Positions 25,513 to 33,335 of a DNA stretch of 64,000 nucleotides are shown here, in pieces. The position numbers and the translations under genes are program-made. The DNA lies in IMG/VR virus record IMGVR_UViG_3300011113_000492, positions 1-64,000 of that record; one strand, given 5' to 3'. Positions within the stretch are counted from its first letter, which is position 1. Every line of letters begins with the position of its first letter. The stretch is from a virus. The notes under the pieces were generated by a model that saw only the letters and a program-made list of their open reading frames with translations, was not told the DNA's origin and made no database searches.

Positions 25513-26269
25513 ACAAATTAGAACGTATTGGAATAATAGGCCTTGTAATATACGACATAGTCAAAGTCCGATTGGAACAAAAGAATACTTCGACGAAGTT
25601 GAAGCTCGCAGATATGCCAACGAACCGCACAACTATACTTTTCCAGAATTTGACCGATGGAAGGGAAAACGTGTGCTCGAGATCGGTTGCGGAATAGGCA
25701 CTGATGCCACAAACTTTGCTCGAGCAGGAGCAAAATATACTGGCGTAGATTTAAGCATAGAAAGCATCAAATTGGCTAAACGACGGTTTGAAGTGTTTGG
25801 TCTTGACGGAGAATTTTTTGAATGCAATGCAGAAGAATTGAATAGTGCATTTGATCCTCATGAAAAGTTTGATTTGATTTATAGCTTTGGGGTCATACAC
25901 CATGCACCCAGACCCGACAGAGTAGTAGCATGTTTGCCCGACTTATTGGCCCCAGGCGGGGAAATTAAGTGCATGTTATATGCTAAAAATAGCTGGAAAA
26001 ATATCATGATTGAAGCAGGGTGGGATCAACCCGAAGCACAAGATAATTGTCCACAGGCAATAACATATACTAAACAAGAAGCAAGGGAATTGTTTAGAGA
26101 GTTTGACAATGTTCACGTTGAACAAGATTTTATTTTTCCCTGGAATATTGAACATTATGTTAAATATGAATATGTTAAACAACCCTGGTTTGAAGCTATG
26201 CCCCCGGAATTGTTTAAGATCATGGAACGTGCTCTTGGTTGGCACCTTTTAATTACAGCAAAGAAATAA
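25490..26269 (+). CDS. Class I SAM-dependent methyltransferase
   Basis: The 259-aa protein contains motif I VLEIGCGIGTDATNFARAGA with an acidic residue after strand 2 (GVDLS), and a motif IV-like FDLIYSFGVIHH. It is a type 11/25 Rossmann methyltransferase. The substrate is unknown; its location after a glycosyltransferase suggests sugar or cell-surface modification. It overlaps the GT gene by 23 bases. Confidence 0.88.
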   Translation: MNNHQLLEQIRTYWNNRPCNIRHSQSPIGTKEYFDEVEARRYANEPHNYTFPEFDRWKGKRVLEIGCGIGTDATNFARAGAKYTGVDLSIESIKLAKRRFEVFGLDGEFFECNAEELNSAFDPHEKFDLIYSFGVIHHAPRPDRVVACLPDLLAPGGEIKCMLYAKNSWKNIMIEAGWDQPEAQDNCPQAITYTKQEARELFREFDNVHVEQDFIFPWNIEHYVKYEYVKQPWFEAMPPELFKIMERALGWHLLITAKK

Positions 26270-26270
26270 T

Positions 26271-26549
26271 ATGCCACGCTTTATTACCCCGCCGGATGTT
26301 GAATACGACAAATCTATTCCCAAAGTTCTTATAAGGAACTGCAATTGGACTGGTGATCAAATTCAATATTTGCTGGATAATCTCGGAGACAAAACCTACG
26401 ACATTTATCTCTATCACGAAAACATGAACGATATTCAATGGTTTGAGGGAATTCGAGCAATGACGAATCCCAAACATGTCTACGATTTTAGACATTATAC
26501 TAATCGTGATACATTAGAGTGGCTCAAGGAAGTTGACAATGAGTTTTGA
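26271..26549 (+). CDS. Hypothetical protein before bS21
   Basis: The 92-aa acidic/aromatic protein (MPRFITPPDVEYDKSIPKVL, CNWTGDQIQYLLDNLGDKTY) has no recognised family. It lies between the methyltransferase and bS21 genes and overlaps the S21 start by 11 bases. Confidence 0.6.
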   Translation: MPRFITPPDVEYDKSIPKVLIRNCNWTGDQIQYLLDNLGDKTYDIYLYHENMNDIQWFEGIRAMTNPKHVYDFRHYTNRDTLEWLKEVDNEF

Positions 26550-26778
26550 TAGACCTAAAAGATCTCAGGGATTAACAGTCTATGTTAAAGACGATAACAT
26601 AGAAAAAGCACTTCGAAAATTTAAGAAAAAAGTAGCAGAGTCCGGCATTTTACAAACTCTTAAAGAAAAAGAATTTTACGAAAAGCCCACCACAACCAGA
26701 AAAAAGAAAAATAGTGCAGCAAAAAATCGTTGGAATAAAAAACTAGAAGCACAACAATTACCTAAAAAATTGTACTAA
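26539..26778 (+). CDS. rpsU: Ribosomal protein bS21
   Basis: This 79-aa protein matches bacterial S21: GLTVYVKDDNIEKALRKFKK, KEFYEKPTTTRKKK and a basic C-terminus ending KKLY. S21 contacts the anti-Shine-Dalgarno end of 16S rRNA and affects initiation. A phage copy could bias host ribosomes toward phage messages. The ATG at 26539 with AGGAA upstream is preferred over TTG at 26533. The gene overlaps its neighbours on both sides. Confidence 0.93.
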   Translation: MSFDRPKRSQGLTVYVKDDNIEKALRKFKKKVAESGILQTLKEKEFYEKPTTTRKKKNSAAKNRWNKKLEAQQLPKKLY

Positions 26779-27047
26779 TGTACATCGAATTTCGATTAGC
26801 CTCCGACGAAGATAAGTCTACGACCAGAATACAAATAGCATTGCATATAATATATCAAGATTTGCATGCCTGGAGCAACAAGTATAATATTCCTTATAAG
26901 ACTAAGCTTCACAAATTTACCAAAAGAGTGATGTTCGACGATCCCGAGTTTTACTCTTTTTTTGCTCTAACATTTGAGCCCACTAGTTATGTTTCAGGAC
27001 GTTGGAGTCTAATAGAGCCGATGAATCGTCCCAAATCAGTTGACTAA
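26778..27047 (+). CDS. Hypothetical protein, 89 aa
   Basis: The protein (MYIEFRLASDEDKSTTRIQI...) begins in the bS21 stop. A mixed alpha/beta fold and basic/aromatic centre (YKTKLHKFTKRVMF) are seen. No family is recognised. The gene end contains the -35 of the next promoter. Confidence 0.6.
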   Translation: MYIEFRLASDEDKSTTRIQIALHIIYQDLHAWSNKYNIPYKTKLHKFTKRVMFDDPEFYSFFALTFEPTSYVSGRWSLIEPMNRPKSVD

Positions 27048-27073
27048 ACAATTTGATTTCTATATAATAAATA
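27040..27073 (+). promoter_or_regulatory. Overlapping sigma70 and late promoters before hsp20
   Basis: TTGACT (27040-27045), 17 nt and TATAAT (27063-27068) form a strong early promoter. AATAAATA (27066-27073) overlaps its -10 and fits the late motif. The ~60-nt leader holds a GATGCCCGGGTGGGG segment. Confidence 0.65.
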
Positions 27074-27141
27074 ATTGTGTAGATGCCCGGGTGGGGTCTA
27101 CGTTTCAATGTCATAATTTTGCTTAATAAAGGAGATTAAAA

Positions 27142-27588
27142 ATGACACAATTTTCTATTCACACCATCGACCTTCCTTCACTTGCACGCCATGCTATCGG
27201 CTTTGACCGTATGTTTGAAGAACTCAATCGTACATTTGCCAATAGCCGCGGCGGGGATAACTATCCTCCACACAATGTGGTTCAATTAGACGACACACAT
27301 TTTGTAGTTGAAGTTGCCGTGGCAGGGTTTGCCGAAGAAGATCTCGACGTAGAACTAAAAGACAACGTTCTAACAGTCAAAGGCGAACGTCCTAAGGCGG
27401 AAGGCGAAGCACCCAAATACCTACACAAAGGTATCAGTGCTCGTAATTTTACTCGCAATTTTCCACTGGCTGAAAACATCGAAGTCCGTGGTGCCACAGT
27501 TAAGAACGGTGTTCTTAGTGTAGCACTTGAGCTTGTTGTTCCCGAAGAACAAAAGCCCAAAAAGATTGCAATTTCTTTTACGAAGTAA
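27142..27588 (+). CDS. Small heat-shock protein Hsp20
   Basis: This 148-aa ATP-independent chaperone has an N-terminal arm, the alpha-crystallin domain (~42-135; VVEVAVAGFAEEDLDVELKD, LTVKGERP, ARNFTRNFPLAENIEV, NGVLSVALE), and a C-terminal IAIS tail that would serve the IxI dimer contact. Sequence style is IbpA-like. Small Hsps are frequent in T4-like aquatic phages and may protect folding of virion proteins. AAAGGAG precedes the ATG. Confidence 0.95.
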   Translation: MTQFSIHTIDLPSLARHAIGFDRMFEELNRTFANSRGGDNYPPHNVVQLDDTHFVVEVAVAGFAEEDLDVELKDNVLTVKGERPKAEGEAPKYLHKGISARNFTRNFPLAENIEVRGATVKNGVLSVALELVVPEEQKPKKIAISFTK

Positions 27589-27594
27589 TATAAT
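27566..27594 (+). promoter_or_regulatory. Sigma70 promoter for clpS
   Basis: TTGCAA (27566), a 17-nt spacer and TATAAT (27589-27594) straddle the hsp20 stop codon and face clpS at 27623. Confidence 0.6.
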
Positions 27595-27617
27595 AAGGGA
27601 TCTAAAAAATCCCTTTT
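27595..27617 (+). terminator. Hairpin between hsp20 and clpS
   Basis: AAGGGAT / ATCCCTT with a seven-base loop followed by TT. It could end the hsp20 transcript or, since it lies within the predicted clpS leader, influence clpS initiation. The T tract is short. Confidence 0.5.
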
Positions 27618-27622
27618 AAAAT

Positions 27623-27937
27623 ATGACAACTACTGCAGAACCAAAAATTGTACCGAAAATCAAACCCAAGTCTGACATTCCTGAACCAGTTAGATACCAT
27701 GTGATTTATATCAACGATGAAGTTACTACTCAAGAATTTGTAGTAGAAACATTAGTCATTATTTTCAATTATACTCAAATCGAAGCTGAGGAAATGACTT
27801 TGAAAGTCCATAAAGAAGGATCTGCGGTAGTTGCTACTATGCCGTATGAAATGGCCGAACAAAAAGGCGTAGAAGTAACTATGCTGGCACGAAATAACGG
27901 ATTCCCGCTGGTGGTTAAACTAGAACCCGAGGCTTAA
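27623..27937 (+). CDS. clpS: ClpS adaptor (N-degron)
   Basis: The 104-aa protein has a variable Pro/Lys-rich N-terminal tail and a ClpS core (YHVIYINDEVTTQEFVVETL). Asn-Asp at the start of the second turn forms the N-degron pocket; HKEGSAVVATMPYEMAE and MLARNNGFPLVVKL follow. ClpS passes N-degron substrates to ClpAP. With the phage ClpP at 53289 it could redirect host proteolysis. A minus-strand HNH gene abuts its stop directly. Confidence 0.93.
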   Translation: MTTTAEPKIVPKIKPKSDIPEPVRYHVIYINDEVTTQEFVVETLVIIFNYTQIEAEEMTLKVHKEGSAVVATMPYEMAEQKGVEVTMLARNNGFPLVVKLEPEA

Positions 27938-28639
27938 TTATCTGGGTCCAAACCCGGGAGTCCACCCTTGTTGACAAAGCAAAATAAATTCGCTCTTTGA
28001 AATATATTTTCTTTGAATTGGATTTAACAAGTGTACCCATTTCTTACCTAAATTTGCATCTTTGATTTTCTGTGCCTTTTCTGCACTGCACGGTGGTCTT
28101 ATATTCCAAGTTGGATCTGCTGCTTTTTGTTTTCTGGTGGCAGACATTTTAGCTTTTTCTTCTGCGGTGCGCTCTATCCCTTTATTCCAGGAAGTTTGTC
28201 CTTTGCGTGATGCGGATATTTTTGCCCTCCATTCAGGAGTAAAGTCGGCTGAAGTTCTTCCTGTTTTATTTCCAAAATTTGGATTCAAAGGTCCTACTAG
28301 CGTTTTTAAATACTCACATCGCTGTTTCTTAATAATTTGATATGTAGCTGCAGAAACTTTATAACGAGATTGATCAGGTTTGGCTTGCACCGTCATCCTC
28401 CACGCAGCATAAACCATTTTTTTTCTATTTGTACCGTCAGTCATTTTGGGTAGGAGTAAATGACAAATGAAATGTTCTTTTGCGGTTAATCGAACCAAAT
28501 TGATTTTGGAATTATCGCCCCCTAGACTTTTAGGAATAATATGATGCTTTTCGGTATATTCGTTTTTATCATTTATTCTTGACTGTGCTCTGTTAATTAT
28601 GCTATAATAGCACTTAAAATATTTGTTCTTAATAAACAT
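27938..28639 (-). CDS. HNH homing endonuclease, minus strand
   Basis: This 233-aa protein begins MFIKNKYFKCYYSIINRAQS, carries EKHHIIPKSLGGDNSKINLV as its HNH motif, and has NUMOD3-like repeats (EWRAKISASRKGQTSWNKG and AEEKAKMSATRKQ). Unlike the 212-946 protein it lacks the C-terminal zinc finger. Its stop abuts clpS. The 5' end covers the sigma70 promoter of the dexA-like gene without disrupting it, and its own late promoter lies between. Confidence 0.9.
   Translation of the reverse strand: MFIKNKYFKCYYSIINRAQSRINDKNEYTEKHHIIPKSLGGDNSKINLVRLTAKEHFICHLLLPKMTDGTNRKKMVYAAWRMTVQAKPDQSRYKVSAATYQIIKKQRCEYLKTLVGPLNPNFGNKTGRTSADFTPEWRAKISASRKGQTSWNKGIERTAEEKAKMSATRKQKAADPTWNIRPPCSAEKAQKIKDANLGKKWVHLLNPIQRKYISKSEFILLCQQGWTPGFGPR
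28579..28608 (+). promoter_or_regulatory. Sigma70 promoter inside HNH 5' end
   Basis: TTGACT (28579-28584), an 18-nt spacer and TATAAT (28603-28608) point right toward the exonuclease gene at 28680, from within the coding sequence of the minus-strand HNH gene. Confidence 0.6.
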
Positions 28640-28655
28640 TTACAACCTTTTATTT

Positions 28656-28663
28656 TATTTATG
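28656..28663 (-). promoter_or_regulatory. Late promoter of minus-strand HNH gene (CATAAATA)
   Basis: CATAAATA on the minus strand gives an expected start near 28650 and an ~11-nt leader that includes AAAGG ahead of the HNH ATG at 28639. Confidence 0.6.
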
Positions 28664-28679
28664 AAAGATCTTAAAAATA

Positions 28680-29213
28680 ATGCAAGATATCATGTTGGAC
28701 CTTGAAACGCTGGCTACCAGTCCAGACAGCGTGATTCTTACTTTCGGTGCAATTAAATTTAACCCTTTTGATCCAGATCAAGAGTTAGACGACGGTCTCT
28801 ACTTTCGCATCAATGTAGACGAACAAATCACACTTGGGCGTAACGTTGACGAAGGCACTGTGGCTTGGTGGGGTACACAAAGTGAAGAAGTGCGCGAAGA
28901 AGCACTGGGCGAACATGACCGCATATCGCTGGAAGAATTTACTCGTTCACTGAATAAATTTGTGGTAGGTGCAAATCGTATATGGGCTCAGGGTCCTGTG
29001 TTTGATATTGTTATTCTTGAGAATCTATATAGGCAATTAGGCAAGCCTTGTCCTTGGCAATACTACACCATTCGGGACAGTCGAACTTTACTTAAAGCAT
29101 TAGGCGATACACGAAAAGGTGGGTCGATGTTACACAATGCACTAGCTGATGCAGTCAGTCAGGCACAGGCTATACAAGATGCTGTTAGTCGACACAATTT
29201 AACGGATCTTTGA
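28680..29213 (+). CDS. DexA-like 3'-5' exonuclease (DEDDh)
   Basis: The 177-aa protein has the DEDD motifs in order: MLDLETLATSPDS (Exo I), QGPVFDIVILENL (Exo II), and MLHNALADAVSQAQAI (Exo III with catalytic His). It matches T4 exonuclease A and the related Rv2179c-type exoribonucleases in length and order. It may degrade host or phage DNA or RNA. A promoter lies ~70 bases upstream within the HNH gene. Confidence 0.85.
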   Translation: MQDIMLDLETLATSPDSVILTFGAIKFNPFDPDQELDDGLYFRINVDEQITLGRNVDEGTVAWWGTQSEEVREEALGEHDRISLEEFTRSLNKFVVGANRIWAQGPVFDIVILENLYRQLGKPCPWQYYTIRDSRTLLKALGDTRKGGSMLHNALADAVSQAQAIQDAVSRHNLTDL

Positions 29214-29230
29214 TATCTAATAGAAATAAT

Positions 29231-29650
29231 ATGTTTTATCTTGCATACGGAATGAATTCTAATAAAAACAGTATGGCGCAGAGATGCCCAGCCGCAAAAA
29301 GTCTGGGGTCAGTGGTATTAGAAGGACACAAATTGGCATTCAAACATTTTTGCGATGCTGTTGTAGATGAGCAGAGTTACATGGTCTGTGCATTATGGGA
29401 TATTACCGAAAACTGCGAACGCAGCCTGGATGCATTAGAAGGTTATCCTCATTTTTACGGAAAAAAAGAAGTTGAAGTAATGCACAATGGACGCAAGATT
29501 CGTGCAATGATATATTATATGAAAGACTACTATGACTACGGGATTCCTAGCCGCAGCTATTTAGACATGGTAGTAGAAGGTTATCGACAGCACAACATAG
29601 AGGTATCACAGATCGTTGACGCATTAGAGGAATTAGAAGAATGCACATAA
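29231..29650 (+). CDS. Gamma-glutamylcyclotransferase-like protein
   Basis: This 139-aa protein begins FYLAYGMNSNKNSMAQRCPA (substrate-binding YGMN-type loop) and has LDALEGYPHFYGKKEV, the second conserved block of GGCT/AIG2 folds. The catalytic Glu is plausibly in DALEGYP. It may cleave gamma-glutamyl peptides or act on glutathione. The ATG at 29231 is preferred over upstream non-ATG codons. It overlaps the next gene by 10 bases. Confidence 0.8.
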   Translation: MFYLAYGMNSNKNSMAQRCPAAKSLGSVVLEGHKLAFKHFCDAVVDEQSYMVCALWDITENCERSLDALEGYPHFYGKKEVEVMHNGRKIRAMIYYMKDYYDYGIPSRSYLDMVVEGYRQHNIEVSQIVDALEELEECT

Positions 29651-29940
29651 TTATGGGTAAAGAAGCCGCGGAGGCTCTTAAAGAAAATTATACTGTATTA
29701 GAATTAGAAACTTTTCATCATAACGGGCAAGATATCACCGCTTATTGTGTAGTGGATCAAGTGCCTATTATGGAACTTCCAGCCTTAGAAAGCTATAAGC
29801 AGCAACACAGTGATTTTATTGATCAACTGAATAAGAAAAATTTTAAATATTGTGTTGATGCAGCCCCATTCCTCAAGGGCAGATTCAATGGAGATTTGGA
29901 CAGTTTCTACGACGAAATAGTAAATCGCTATAAAGAATAA
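29641..29940 (+). CDS. Conserved phage protein, unknown function
   Basis: The 99-aa protein (IIMGKEAAEALKENYTVLEL, AYCVVDQVPIMELPALESYK) has a layout common among T4-like aquatic phages, but the role is unknown. Coupled to the GGCT-like gene by overlap. No membrane or nucleic-acid motif is seen. Confidence 0.7.
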   Translation: MHIIMGKEAAEALKENYTVLELETFHHNGQDITAYCVVDQVPIMELPALESYKQQHSDFIDQLNKKNFKYCVDAAPFLKGRFNGDLDSFYDEIVNRYKE

Positions 29941-29967
29941 CTAGTCAGATTATTTCTTCCTGCTTTC

Positions 29968-29975
29968 TTTAAATA
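29968..29975 (+). promoter_or_regulatory. Possible late promoter of curli module (TTTAAATA)
   Basis: TTTAAATA with a predicted start near 29981 lies just ahead of the csgF-like gene, with AGGGAG as ribosome site. Two bases differ from consensus. No sigma70 promoter was seen here. Confidence 0.35.
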
Positions 29976-29991
29976 CTAAGGGAGCAGAAGA

Positions 29992-30456
29992 ATGATAAAA
30001 ATAATAAAATACTTCTTATTAGGCGTCATCACGACGCCTATAGCTGTTTTATCAGCGCCTTTATCAGATTTTTCATTTAAAAATCCTAGTTTTAGCGGGA
30101 TAGGGTTTAGTAGTCATATACTGACCATTGAAAATCAAGAATCTACTAGACGTAAATCCGTGGCAGATAAAGTACAAGCCGAGTTGGACAAAATCAAGGC
30201 TGATGAAAAAAACACTAATTTAAATAAATTTCTAAACAATTTAGAGTCTAGAATTTATGCACAGATAAGCCAAAATTTGGCCACAGCTATGTTTGCAAGT
30301 GGGGGGTCAGACTCGGGGTCTTTTACCTTTGACAAAGCTACTAATACAACTATTAGTTGGGTCAAAGATTCTTTGGCTGGCACCATTAAATTAACAGTAA
30401 ATGGTCCCGGAGTTAACTCTGAAATTACTGTACCGTTAGGGCAATTCCAATTTTAA
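29992..30456 (+). CDS. csgF: CsgF-like curli assembly protein
   Basis: CsgF docks on the CsgG pore at the cell surface and positions the nucleator. The 154-aa protein has a signal peptide (~1-21, cleaved near VLSA|PLS), then DFSFKNPSFSG. This matches the FxFxNPxFGG motif by which CsgF inserts in the CsgG barrel. The rest is a helical segment (~50-95) and a beta C-terminus. E. coli CsgF has 138 aa. It begins the five-gene module, three bases from csgG. Confidence 0.82.
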   Translation: MIKIIKYFLLGVITTPIAVLSAPLSDFSFKNPSFSGIGFSSHILTIENQESTRRKSVADKVQAELDKIKADEKNTNLNKFLNNLESRIYAQISQNLATAMFASGGSDSGSFTFDKATNTTISWVKDSLAGTIKLTVNGPGVNSEITVPLGQFQF

Positions 30457-30458
30457 TC

Positions 30459-31382
30459 ATGAAAACAAAATTAATAGCCCTAACAATGATAAGTTTGCTA
30501 AATGGATGTGCCATACATCAATTAGCCGGAGACTTAGACGCACTGCCAGAAGTCACTAAAAATGTACTTCAAAAAGAATTTGACAGCATACCTCCACCTG
30601 CATCGGGTCGGCCGATCAGTGTAGCAGTATATAGTTTTCAAGATAAAACTGGACAAAGAAGACCCCTGCAAAATATCGCAAGTTTAAGCACTGCGGTAAC
30701 TCAAGGAGCAGAATCGTTTCTTATTAAAGCACTGCAAGATGTAGGGCGAGGTCAATGGTTCGAAGTAGTTGAGAGAGTGGGAATAGATAATCTGACCAAA
30801 GAAAGATTAATTATTCGACAAATGAGAGAAGCTTATGAAGGCAATAATGCTAGACCTTTAATGCCCATGCAATTCGCAGGTATGATCATTGAAGGTGGGA
30901 TTATTGGATACGATTCTAGTACTAAGTCGGGTGGCGTCGGTGCTAGATGGTTGGGTATAGGTACTCAAACTCAGTACAGTGAAGATATTGTTACAGTAAG
31001 TCTAAGAGCTGTCAGTGTTAACACCGGCAAAGTTCTTATCAGTGTAACAGTGCAAAAAACTATATTAAGTAGCAGCGACAGTACCACAGCATTTAAATTT
31101 TTCGATCTCGGCACTAAAGCATTCGAAGCCGAAGCTGGTTTGACAATAAACGAACCAGGAACTTATGCCGTCAAAACTGCTATAGAAGCAGCGGTGGTTG
31201 AGTTAATCAAAGAAGGTCAACGAAAATCAGTTTGGGATTTTAAAACACAAACAACACAACAAAACAATAAGGAGGGAAATCAAATTGAGCTGGTTCAAGA
31301 GAAGACCCCGGATAAAAGAGGAGAAACATCTCCCGCATCATTGGCACAGCCCGCTAGCGGACAAGCTAATGGAGGAAATTAA
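30459..31382 (+). CDS. csgG: CsgG curli secretion channel lipoprotein
   Basis: CsgG forms the nonameric outer-membrane pore that exports curlin subunits. This 307-aa protein has a lipobox LLNGC with Cys17 and conserved core blocks PISVAVYSFQDKTGQRRP, AESFLIKALQDVG, WFEVVERVGIDNLTKERLII and a C-terminal INEPGTYAVKTAIEAAVVEL. A ~50-residue polar C-terminal extension exceeds the E. coli protein (277 aa). CsgG alone occurs in some marine T4-like phages. Here it comes with secreted substrates. Confidence 0.93.
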   Translation: MKTKLIALTMISLLNGCAIHQLAGDLDALPEVTKNVLQKEFDSIPPPASGRPISVAVYSFQDKTGQRRPLQNIASLSTAVTQGAESFLIKALQDVGRGQWFEVVERVGIDNLTKERLIIRQMREAYEGNNARPLMPMQFAGMIIEGGIIGYDSSTKSGGVGARWLGIGTQTQYSEDIVTVSLRAVSVNTGKVLISVTVQKTILSSSDSTTAFKFFDLGTKAFEAEAGLTINEPGTYAVKTAIEAAVVELIKEGQRKSVWDFKTQTTQQNNKEGNQIELVQEKTPDKRGETSPASLAQPASGQANGGN

Positions 31383-31408
31383 AATAAAGGTAAGACCACA
31401 GGAGCAAG

Positions 31409-32221
31409 TTGAGGAAAAAAATAAATCAACTTTTAATAAAAATGAAAAAAAATAAATTCGTAGCAGTAGTTTTTGCAACACTGACTACTTGGGCAGTAGC
31501 AGCAGACAACAGCATCTATATAGATCAGGCAGGAGATAATGCCACTATAGCAATGCTGCAAGAAGGTGCCAGTAATAGAATTCGTGGAATTCAAGGTATG
31601 GGGACTGGAAATACCACTCCTGCTGTAATAAAAGGCGATGCTATATCGTTGACGGTAGAGCAAGTAGGAAGTGGAAATATTTTGAATTTGGGAGTAGATA
31701 CTTCCACGGCCAACGGCGCTAGTCCTTCTACAGTTATATACAAAGTGACAGGCAGTAATGCAGTTGGAACCATTAATTTAAATAATTCTGGTACGGGAAC
31801 TAATGCCAGCACTAACTTAAACATCGAACAAAACGGTGATGGTGCTATTGCAACTGTTAATATTTTAGGATCGCAAAATAGTTTAACAGTAGATCAGGCC
31901 GGCGGCAATAATAATAAAATTGTTGCAACTATCGATGCCAATAATACAACATCTGTTATTAATCAAACAGGCGGTGGTGGTAATGAAACTACATTAAATT
32001 TAACAGGCGATAAAGGAACTGTAAATTTAACCACTGTTGGTTCATTAAACATTACTAACATTACTCAAAGCGGTGGTGGAGCAAGTGGTCATAATGCTAC
32101 TATTAACCTAACTGGATCTAGTAATAGCACCACTATATTACAACAAGGTACTATAGATACTACAGTAAACATAGTAGGTGTTGGTTCGGGAAATACGTTT
32201 AATATAACAACTAAGAATTAA
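31409..32221 (+). CDS. Curlin-repeat protein 1 (CsgA/CsgB-like)
   Basis: This is a secreted amyloid candidate of 270 aa. A signal peptide (cleavage near AVAADNS) is followed by curlin-type repeats. SIYIDQAGDNATIAMLQEGA is a standard unit; further Gln/Asn/Gly ladder units include LTVDQAGGNNN, SVINQTGGGG and ITQSGGG. It starts at TTG 31409 with AGGAG five bases upstream; ATG 31442 gives a shorter n-region but lacks a Shine-Dalgarno. It lies between csgG and the FecR-like gene. Probably exported through the adjacent CsgG. Confidence 0.85.
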   Translation: MRKKINQLLIKMKKNKFVAVVFATLTTWAVAADNSIYIDQAGDNATIAMLQEGASNRIRGIQGMGTGNTTPAVIKGDAISLTVEQVGSGNILNLGVDTSTANGASPSTVIYKVTGSNAVGTINLNNSGTGTNASTNLNIEQNGDGAIATVNILGSQNSLTVDQAGGNNNKIVATIDANNTTSVINQTGGGGNETTLNLTGDKGTVNLTTVGSLNITNITQSGGGASGHNATINLTGSSNSTTILQQGTIDTTVNIVGVGSGNTFNITTKN

Positions 32222-32222
32222 A

Positions 32223-33335
32223 ATGTTATGCAAAACAATAACATTCGCACTCTTGATGATTATATCCGGTATGTCTATAGCAGCATCTATAGGGAAAGTG
32301 ACAGATCTGATAAACACTCCTCCCAGTATCCAGAGACAAAAAAGTACTCTGACTGCGGACAAAGGAGTGGGAGTGGAACTGAACGACTCGATAAAGACAG
32401 CTCGGGGAAAAGTGGGCATAACTTTTGAAGATGACACTAAAGTACAAATCAATGAAAACTCTAAGTTAGTAATCGATGACTTTGTCTATGACCCAAAAAG
32501 TAAAGCAGGTAAGCTAGGAGCTAAAATTGCATTGGGTACTGTTAGATATGCCAGTGGTCAAATTGCAAAAAATAGTCCACAAAACGTTGCATTAAACACA
32601 CCCACAGCTACTATCAGTGTTCGTGGAACAGACTTTACAGCAACAGTGGACGAGTTGGGGCAAAGTACAATTATTCTTTTACCTAGTTGCCCCGACAATA
32701 AACCTAATAGGACAAAAGAAGACATAGAAAGAAATTGTGTTGTTGGTACAATTATAGTAGAAAGCGACGCAGGACAAGTAATACTCAATCAAGCATTCCA
32801 AGCTACAAAAGTTGAAAGTCGTAGTGCTCCTCCCATGAGACCTGCCATTCTTAATTTAAGTGAAGATGCTATTAGTAATATAATACTGTTAAGTCCACCG
32901 AAAGAGCTGAGAAAAGAAAACTCCGATAATAAATTAACAACTAAAAATTTTTTAGATGTTGATTTTTTAAAAGAACAAGGATTGGAAAATCAACTTGACC
33001 TGCAACAAGCCAGAATATTTCAAGATAGATTAAGTTATGATTTTTTAGATACTTCATTTTTAAACGGATTGTTTGATATGATTGGCGACATATTAAATGA
33101 AAAATTATTGGATGAAGTAGACACTGTTCTACCAGACTATAGACGTAGCAGTGGCATAATTGCAATCAAAGATGAATCCAGGGTTGAACTATGCAGAAAC
33201 GATGGCAGTAATATTCAATGTGTAGCTACACCGTTTACTCAAAATAGTACCATTTATCAAACACAGGGAACATTGGAATTTAAAAATCGTGTCAATGCGG
33301 GAGGTAATACAATTATTACCTTAATTCAAAGATGA
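32223..33335 (+). CDS. FecR-domain secreted protein
   Basis: This 370-aa protein has a signal peptide (~1-21, ...MSIAA|SIG), a FecR-like domain (~22-140) with the conserved KTARGKVGITFEDDTKVQIN, LGTVRYASGQ and TATISVRGTDF blocks, then a helical C-terminal region and a beta end. FecR domains sense signals or bind carbohydrate or peptidoglycan in periplasmic proteins. No anti-sigma motif or membrane helix is visible. It sits between two curlin-repeat genes and ends with ATGA overlap. A periplasmic or surface anchor for the fibres is one possibility. Confidence 0.8.
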   Translation: MLCKTITFALLMIISGMSIAASIGKVTDLINTPPSIQRQKSTLTADKGVGVELNDSIKTARGKVGITFEDDTKVQINENSKLVIDDFVYDPKSKAGKLGAKIALGTVRYASGQIAKNSPQNVALNTPTATISVRGTDFTATVDELGQSTIILLPSCPDNKPNRTKEDIERNCVVGTIIVESDAGQVILNQAFQATKVESRSAPPMRPAILNLSEDAISNIILLSPPKELRKENSDNKLTTKNFLDVDFLKEQGLENQLDLQQARIFQDRLSYDFLDTSFLNGLFDMIGDILNEKLLDEVDTVLPDYRRSSGIIAIKDESRVELCRNDGSNIQCVATPFTQNSTIYQTQGTLEFKNRVNAGGNTIITLIQR

